A DNA stretch of 64,000 nucleotides from Drechmeria coniospora (lineage: Eukaryota > Ascomycota > Sordariomycetes > Hypocreales > Ophiocordycipitaceae): positions 7,885,157-7,949,156 of the forward strand of contig NC_054391.1 in assembly GCF_001625195.1 (NCBI RefSeq). Direction: 5' to 3'. A program made the position numbers and the translations under genes. Shown here piece by piece: positions 59,247 to 64,000 of this stretch. The notes beneath the pieces were generated by a model. That model saw only the letters and a list, made by a program, of their open reading frames with translations. It did no database searches and was not told the origin of the DNA. Each line of letters begins with the position of its first letter. Position 1 is the stretch's first letter.

Positions 59247-60271
59247 CTATTCCTCTAGGTACCACTTTGCCGTACCGATATTAGTAGTAGTTAGGAACTC
59301 AAATAGAGCCTCCCTTCCTTGCCTAGTACTAAATAAAATCGGTAGGGTAAGCGGCTTACCCTGTAGGGCTTCCTTTAGGTCTTTCCGTTCCTTCCTATAA
59401 CGTACGCATTGTAGTAATAGGTGGGTTACGGTCTGTTTTTGCCCGCACTTACAGGCGTCCGAGTCGATCTTTCCAATCTTTTTTTGGTAGGGCTTAAGGT
59501 ATCCGATCCCTGTTTTTAATTGTATATAGGCCGATTGGATAGGCCTAGGCAGATCGGGTAGGCTAGGCTTGTACGCAAACCTAGGCTTCCCAGTCCTTCG
59601 ATAGTGGGCCCCTAGGCCCCTAGCCTTAGGGCCTCGGGCCTCCTCCCTAGCCCATAGCTCCTTCCACCCCCCTAGGGCTACTTCTTTAACCCTCCTCCGT
59701 AGATAGCTTAGGGAGGTGGAGGTATAGGGGGTCCCTATACTAGGCCTAGTTAGGCCACCTTGTGCAACCTGGTCTGCAATTTCATTCCCTATAATTCCAA
59801 CGTGGCCAGGGCACCACGTTAGGGTTATAGCTACCTTCCGGTCCGCTAGGCTATTTACTAGCTGCCTTGCCTTATAGGCTAGGTCGCTATAGCCTACGGT
59901 TACCTTCTGGATAGCTGCTTGACTATCTATAAAAAGATAGGCTTCTTGCGGTAGGGGGTTTCGTTGGGATAAGGCTTTTAGGGCCCTTGTTATCCCGATT
60001 AGCTCGGCATCAACTACTTCGATCCTAGGGCCTAGGTTATAGGCCTTTGCCCCTAGGGCCCGGCCTGTAGGGTCCGTTTCGTAATAGGCGCACGAGTTCG
60101 TTGTTTGACCCCTAATAGTCCCTTGTGACCCGTCTGTATAATAAATAATACAGTTATTAAATTCTAGGTCTCTTAGAAGGGTTTCGTGTTCTAATTTAGC
60201 GGTCTCCTTAGGGCTTTGCGAAATACTTATAGAGGCCCTAGGCCCTAGGGCCCAGGGGGCTTGCCAGGCCG
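59247..60271 (-). pseudogene. LINE RNase H fragment on the minus strand
   Basis: An uninterrupted RNase H end of LINE ORF2 (from [12 protein letters not shown] to the normal terminus TAKWYLEE and stop at 59247). The RNase H acidic motifs [22 protein letters not shown] and GNEIADQVA are all kept. It differs from copy 1 at few positions, including a short insertion (YTSTSLSYL for YTSLSYL). The 3' UTR and poly-A are missing: homology ends exactly at the stop codon. The minus frame runs on through 60329 into antisense LINE 5' UTR, giving a chimeric start that is not a real protein. Confidence 0.85.
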
Positions 60272-60424
60272 AGGGAACATCAACACCACGCGCCCACCCG
60301 ATCGATTGAAACCACAATAAAATAGCCAAATTGCAGTTCGTTCAATTCCCCTCAATTGGGACATTACGATCCTCGAGTTACAGCCGCGCGCAGCCCATTG
60401 CGCGCGTGCAGTTGGGGGTTAAAG

Positions 60425-62257
60425 ATGCCTTCAACTGGGAGGAAGAGGGCCGCTAGAAACGCAACCCCGCGCGTACCGACCCCACCCAACGAGACCCACC
60501 CAATCCTACCCAATAAGACCCACCCGACCCCGCCCGACGGGACCTACCCAATTGCACCCAACGAGACCCACCCAATTGCACCTATCGAGACCTACCCTAT
60601 TGCACCCAACGAGACCCACCCGATTGCACCTATCGAGACCCACCTAACCTACCCAACCCACCCGACTATAGGCCCGGCTACAGGCCCGGTCCTAGCCCAG
60701 CCTACCCTATACCAGAAAAATCAGGAAAAAAATCAGGAAAATCAGGCTCAGCCTACCCTATACAGGGAAGTTCAGGAAAAAAATCAGGAAAATCAGGAAA
60801 GTCAGGAAAATACTACAAATATTAATATAACTCCAGAAAACGAAGAAAATACAACAAACGAAGACGAAATCGAACTTATATCCCTAGGTCAACCTACAGA
60901 TACCGATATGGAAGACCTAGAGGATACGGAAGCCCCTATCCAACCAGAAACCCCCGAAACCCCCCTTATACTACAACAACGAAAACGAACCCACGCAGAC
61001 CTAGAGTCTCCTGAAAGGCTACCTAAATTAGCTAAAAAGGGGATATCTAGGTCTATAATTACCGACCAAAACGAGGGCCAAGACCTAGCCCTACAGATCC
61101 AACAGGCTACTATACTTATACAAAGTGCAGTATCGAAGATGCTATATAGCCTCTTCGAACCCCTTATAAATACACTACAAAATGCGTTTCCAAGGGGCCC
61201 GAAGAGCTATAGCGAGGCAGCCCAAACACCTATACCTAGAGGTCTCCAGGACAGCGCCTGGGCGGTTGTCCCACCAAGGGGCCGAGGACCCAAGGGCCCT
61301 AACGGGCCTAGCGGGCCTAGCGGGCCTAGCGGGCCTAGTGGGCCTAACGGGCCTAGCGGGCCTAACGGGCCTAGCGGGCCTAGCGGGCCTAACGGGCCTG
61401 GCGGGCCTGGGCCTAACGGGCCTAACGGGCCTAGAGGGCCCAACGGGCCTAGTGGGCCTAACAGGCCTAGCAGAACCAACGGGCCCAAACGCCCTACAAA
61501 GGAAGGCTTATAACTTATCCTAAAACTCCGGAAGGAGCCTAAGGGACCTACGGAAAATAGACCCCAAGTACCCGCACTAACGCTACGGAATGCACTAAAT
61601 AAGACCTTAGGGGCTATAGCCGTAGCTAGTATCAAGCTATCGGCTAGGGGCAACCTAGTTATTACAACAAAAGAGCCCTATACAGCAGCCCAACTGCTAG
61701 AAATACAATAGGCCTGGATAGGGCTATTTAATACTTATCCGGCTAAGGCAATAGAGACCCCTATTAGCTGGATAAAGCTAGTAGCATACGGGGTACCTAT
61801 TCTTACGGAGACCGATATCCTTAAAATTACTAAGTCGGAAATCGAAACCTTTAACCCGGTTACGGTTAGGGGCCAGCCCCGCTGGCTTAAAAGGCCTAGC
61901 CTAAGTAAGGCCGCTGGGTCTATTGTTTTTGCTGTCCCTACAGAACAGGAGGCTAGCTATAGCCTTAAAAATGGGCTATTTATAGCTGGAATTCGGGCCA
62001 AGGTTGTAGCCTATAAGGCCTATACGCTAAAGACCCAATGCTTTAGGTATCAGGGCTACGGGTACGACCCAAGCCTTTGCAATAAGAAAATCCGCTGCGC
62101 ACTATGCGCCAAAGGGCACTATACAAAGACCCACCGGTGTACTAGCTGCAACGCTACAGAGCCCTGCAACCACCTCGAACTAGTATGTACTAACTGTAAC
62201 GGTAAGCACAAGGCTAATAGTACCGAGTGCGAAATCTATCAGGCTATTAGACTATAA
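60425..62257 (+). pseudogene. LINE copy 2 ORF1
   Basis: Has the ATG that copy 1 lost ([12 protein letters not shown]). Open to TAA at 61511, which is CAA in copy 1 (28160), then continues after the lesion to the Cys knuckles and the shared TAA (62255). It contains ETHPIAPN-type repeats (60540-60640) and Gly-Pro-Asn/Ser repeats (61297-61470). Where copy 1 has stops at 27758 and 28700, this copy has CAG, so the two copies complement each other's reading. One knuckle Cys is changed (CFRY for CFRC). Confidence 0.82.
61297..61470 (+). repeat. Gly-Pro-Ser/Asn minisatellite, copy 2 ORF1
   Basis: About 19 nine-base units, a different number and order from copy 1. It includes one irregular GGGCCTGGGCC junction, but the frame is kept. 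Confidence 0.9.
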
Positions 62258-62280
62258 GTCGAAATAGCCCAGAAAAGTGC

Positions 62281-63423
62281 TATCTTAGGCTTATCCAGCA
62301 TAACGCACGGAGGCATAATTTAGCACACCAATCGGTACTCCAACAGGCCTACGAGCAACGTACCGATATTATCCTTCTACAAGAGCCCTACTGCCCTAAA
62401 ATTCAAGGAGCATTTATAGGGCTCCAACACCCGTCTTACTATATTATTACACTACAACAGTCAACTAGCCCTTTAAGTATTACAGTTAGACCTAGGGTCT
62501 TAACGTATATTAGGAAGGCTAGTAGGCTAGCTTATAATCCCCGATACGACCTATTTTCCGATCCGGATATCCAAGCTATAGAGATATTAGGTACAAAACC
62601 ATTTATCCTAATTAACCTTTACAACGAAAAGGAACAGGCCTACGAGGACCCTAGCGGGCCTAACGGGCCTAGCGGGCCTAACGGGCCTATTGGGCCTAGC
62701 GGGCCTAACGGGCCTAGCGGGCCTAACGGGCCTAACGGGCCTAACGGGCCTAGGCCTAGCGCTAGGCCTAGCGGGCAACCAAGCCAGAACCCCTATACAG
62801 TCGAGAGGCTCCTTCTACCCTATAGATGCAATAAGCCTACACTTATTATAGGGGATTTCAACTTACATCACCCATTATAGAATCCAGCGGTAGACCCTAT
62901 TAGGGCTACTAAGGCACAAAGGCTAGTAAACTGGCTAACAAGCCAGAAGGCTAGCCTAATCCAGGACCCAGAAGAGGTTAAAGGGGGCACCTATTTTAGG
63001 CCCGGCTTAAAGTCTAGGTCTATTATTGACCTAGCCTTTAGTACCCCTTTTAACCTACTAAACTGGTCTAACTGGAGGTACTTAAAGGCATCCGGGTCCG
63101 ATTACCAGGTAATCGCCTTTAAAGCTAGGGCGCCTATCCTACCTACAGCAAGCCTACTATTCCAGTCTAGGCCCCCCTTATTCAATTACAAGAAGGCCAA
63201 CTGGAATAAGTATAACTGTTTATTACAGGAAAAGCAGGCATCCCTAAATTAGCAACTAGATACCCTAATTTCAGTAAGGGATCTAGATGGAATAGCTATA
63301 CTAATTACAGAGGCTATACAGGCAGTAGCTATAGAGGCAATCCCTAGGCTACGGCCAAGTGAACGGTCTAAGCCTTGGTGGACCCCCGAGCTACTAGACT
63401 TACGGAAGACCCTTAGCCGTACA
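62281..63423 (+). pseudogene. LINE copy 2 ORF2 endonuclease part
   Basis: Same endonuclease blocks as copy 1. TGG of [10 protein letters not shown] is TAG here (62878), a typical TpG-to-TpA loss. The TAG after KQASLN (~63249) is shared with copy 1. Gly-Pro repeat shorter (62652-62752). Confidence 0.8.
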
Positions 63424-63441
63424 TTTCAAGGCCTACAACAG

Positions 63442-64000
63442 CATCAACACCACGCGCCCACCCGATCGATTGAAACCACAATAAAATAGCCAAATTGCAG
63501 TTCTTTCAATTCCCCTCAATTGGGACATTACGATCCTCGAGTTACAGCCGCGCGCAGCCGATTGCGCGCGTGCAGTCGGGGGTCAAAGATGCCTTCAACT
63601 GGGAGGAAGAGGGCCGCCAGAAACGCAACCCTACGCGTGCCGACCCCACCCAACGAGACCCACCCGATCCTACCCAATAAGACCCATCCGACCCCGCCCG
63701 ATGGGACCTGCCCAATTGCACCCAACGAGACCCACCCAATTGCACCCAACGAGACCCACCCAATTGCACCCAACGAGACCCACCCAATTGCACCCAACGA
63801 GACCCACCCAATTGCACCCAACGAGACCCACCCAATTGCACCCAACGAGGCCCACCCGGTTGCACCCATCGAGACCCACCCAACCTACCCAACCCACCCG
63901 ACTATAGGCCCGGCTACAGGCCCGGTCCTAGCCCAGCCTACCCTATACCAGAAAAATCAGGAAAAAAATCAGGAAAATCAGGCTCAGCCTACCCTATACA
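63442..64000 (+). mobile_element. LINE copy 3, 5' end, runs off the window
   Basis: Starts CATCAACACC after 18 non-matching bases (63424-63441) that follow copy 2. The 5' UTR is near-identical to copy 1. Whether copy 2 resumes beyond this copy cannot be seen. Confidence 0.88.
63589..64000 (+). CDS. LINE copy 3 ORF1, N-terminal part, open to window end
   Basis: ATG intact ([12 protein letters not shown]), no stop through 64000. It has about seven 24-base units coding ETHPIAPN (63700-63870), against about four in copy 1 and fewer, less regular ones in copy 2. Then comes the Gln/Glu-rich stretch. With an intact start and no lesions yet, this is the best candidate for a functional ORF1. Antisense frames across the repeat are also open and are artefacts. 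Confidence 0.75.
   Translation, partial: MPSTGRKRAARNATLRVPTPPNETHPILPNKTHPTPPDGTCPIAPNETHPIAPNETHPIAPNETHPIAPNETHPIAPNETHPIAPNEAHPVAPIETHPTYPTHPTIGPATGPVLAQPTLYQKNQEKNQENQAQPTLY

Larger units (their letters stand above)
60278..63423 (+). mobile_element. LINE copy 2 (5' part), head-to-head with the RNase H fragment
   Basis: Starts CATCAACACC, six bases after the inverted fragment. Collinear with 26942-30112 of copy 1 (5' UTR, ORF1, endonuclease, PWWTPEL linker). It stops at CCGTACA (63423), where copy 3 begins after 18 extra bases. No RT part in the window. Confidence 0.88.

Overview
This 64 kb window comes from a filamentous ascomycete (Pezizomycotina). The evidence is short 58-116 nt introns with CTGAC/CTAAT branch points, fungal-type housekeeping genes (tri-domain tRNA ligase, Rpt5, mitochondrial uL10, a Hem25-like carrier), a RNase H-bearing Tad/I-like LINE, and AT-rich TE relics with the CpA-to-TpA decay expected of repeat-induced point mutation (RIP). 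The species cannot be named from the sequence.

Layout. (1) 1-5136 is a gene block: the 3' end of a mitochondrial glycine/SLC25-type carrier (+), a two-exon coiled-coil protein of unknown function (-), and a divergently transcribed two-exon tRNA ligase trl1 (+). (2) 5137-46392 is a roughly 41 kb nest of retrotransposons: gypsy A (5435-20101, TSD GTATT, holding another gypsy relic and a LINE 3' fragment), a 561 bp mini-LTR element (20177-20737), copia C (21395-34908, TSD CTATA) with a 6.5 kb LINE inside it (26912-33381, TSD AAGGGTATT), gypsy B2 (35153-42533, TSD ATTAT), two TRIM-like elements of about 593 bp (TSDs CTACC and ATAAG) and several LTR fragments. (3) 46393-49576 is a 3 kb gene island: rpt5 (-) and mitochondrial ribosomal protein uL10m (+), divergently transcribed. 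(4) 49577-64000 is a second TE block: solo LTRs, gypsy B1 (50472-57886, TSD CTATG) inserted into an A-type LTR, LTR fragments, a head-to-head pair of LINE pieces, and a third LINE copy running off the window end.

The housekeeping genes cover tRNA exon joining, proteasome base assembly/gating, mitochondrial translation and mitochondrial transport. They share no pathway; they flank the TE islands. Two gene models need care. rpt5 has a GC-AG first intron and a 21 nt last exon that supplies the FYA C-terminus. trl1 needs its second exon for the second HxT of the phosphodiesterase domain.

Most unusual signals: (a) an antisense ORF between integrase and 3' LTR that aligns at protein level between two gypsy families and in three copies; (b) in-frame Gly-Pro-Xaa (collagen-like) minisatellites at three separate places in one LINE, with different Pro-rich repeats at domain junctions of the copia element; (c) a stop-free RT-RNase H frame of about 825 codons in the LINE, offset by -1 from its endonuclease frame; (d) small LTR elements with perfect or near-perfect 5 bp TSDs. 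All work was by eye; alignments and database searches were not run.
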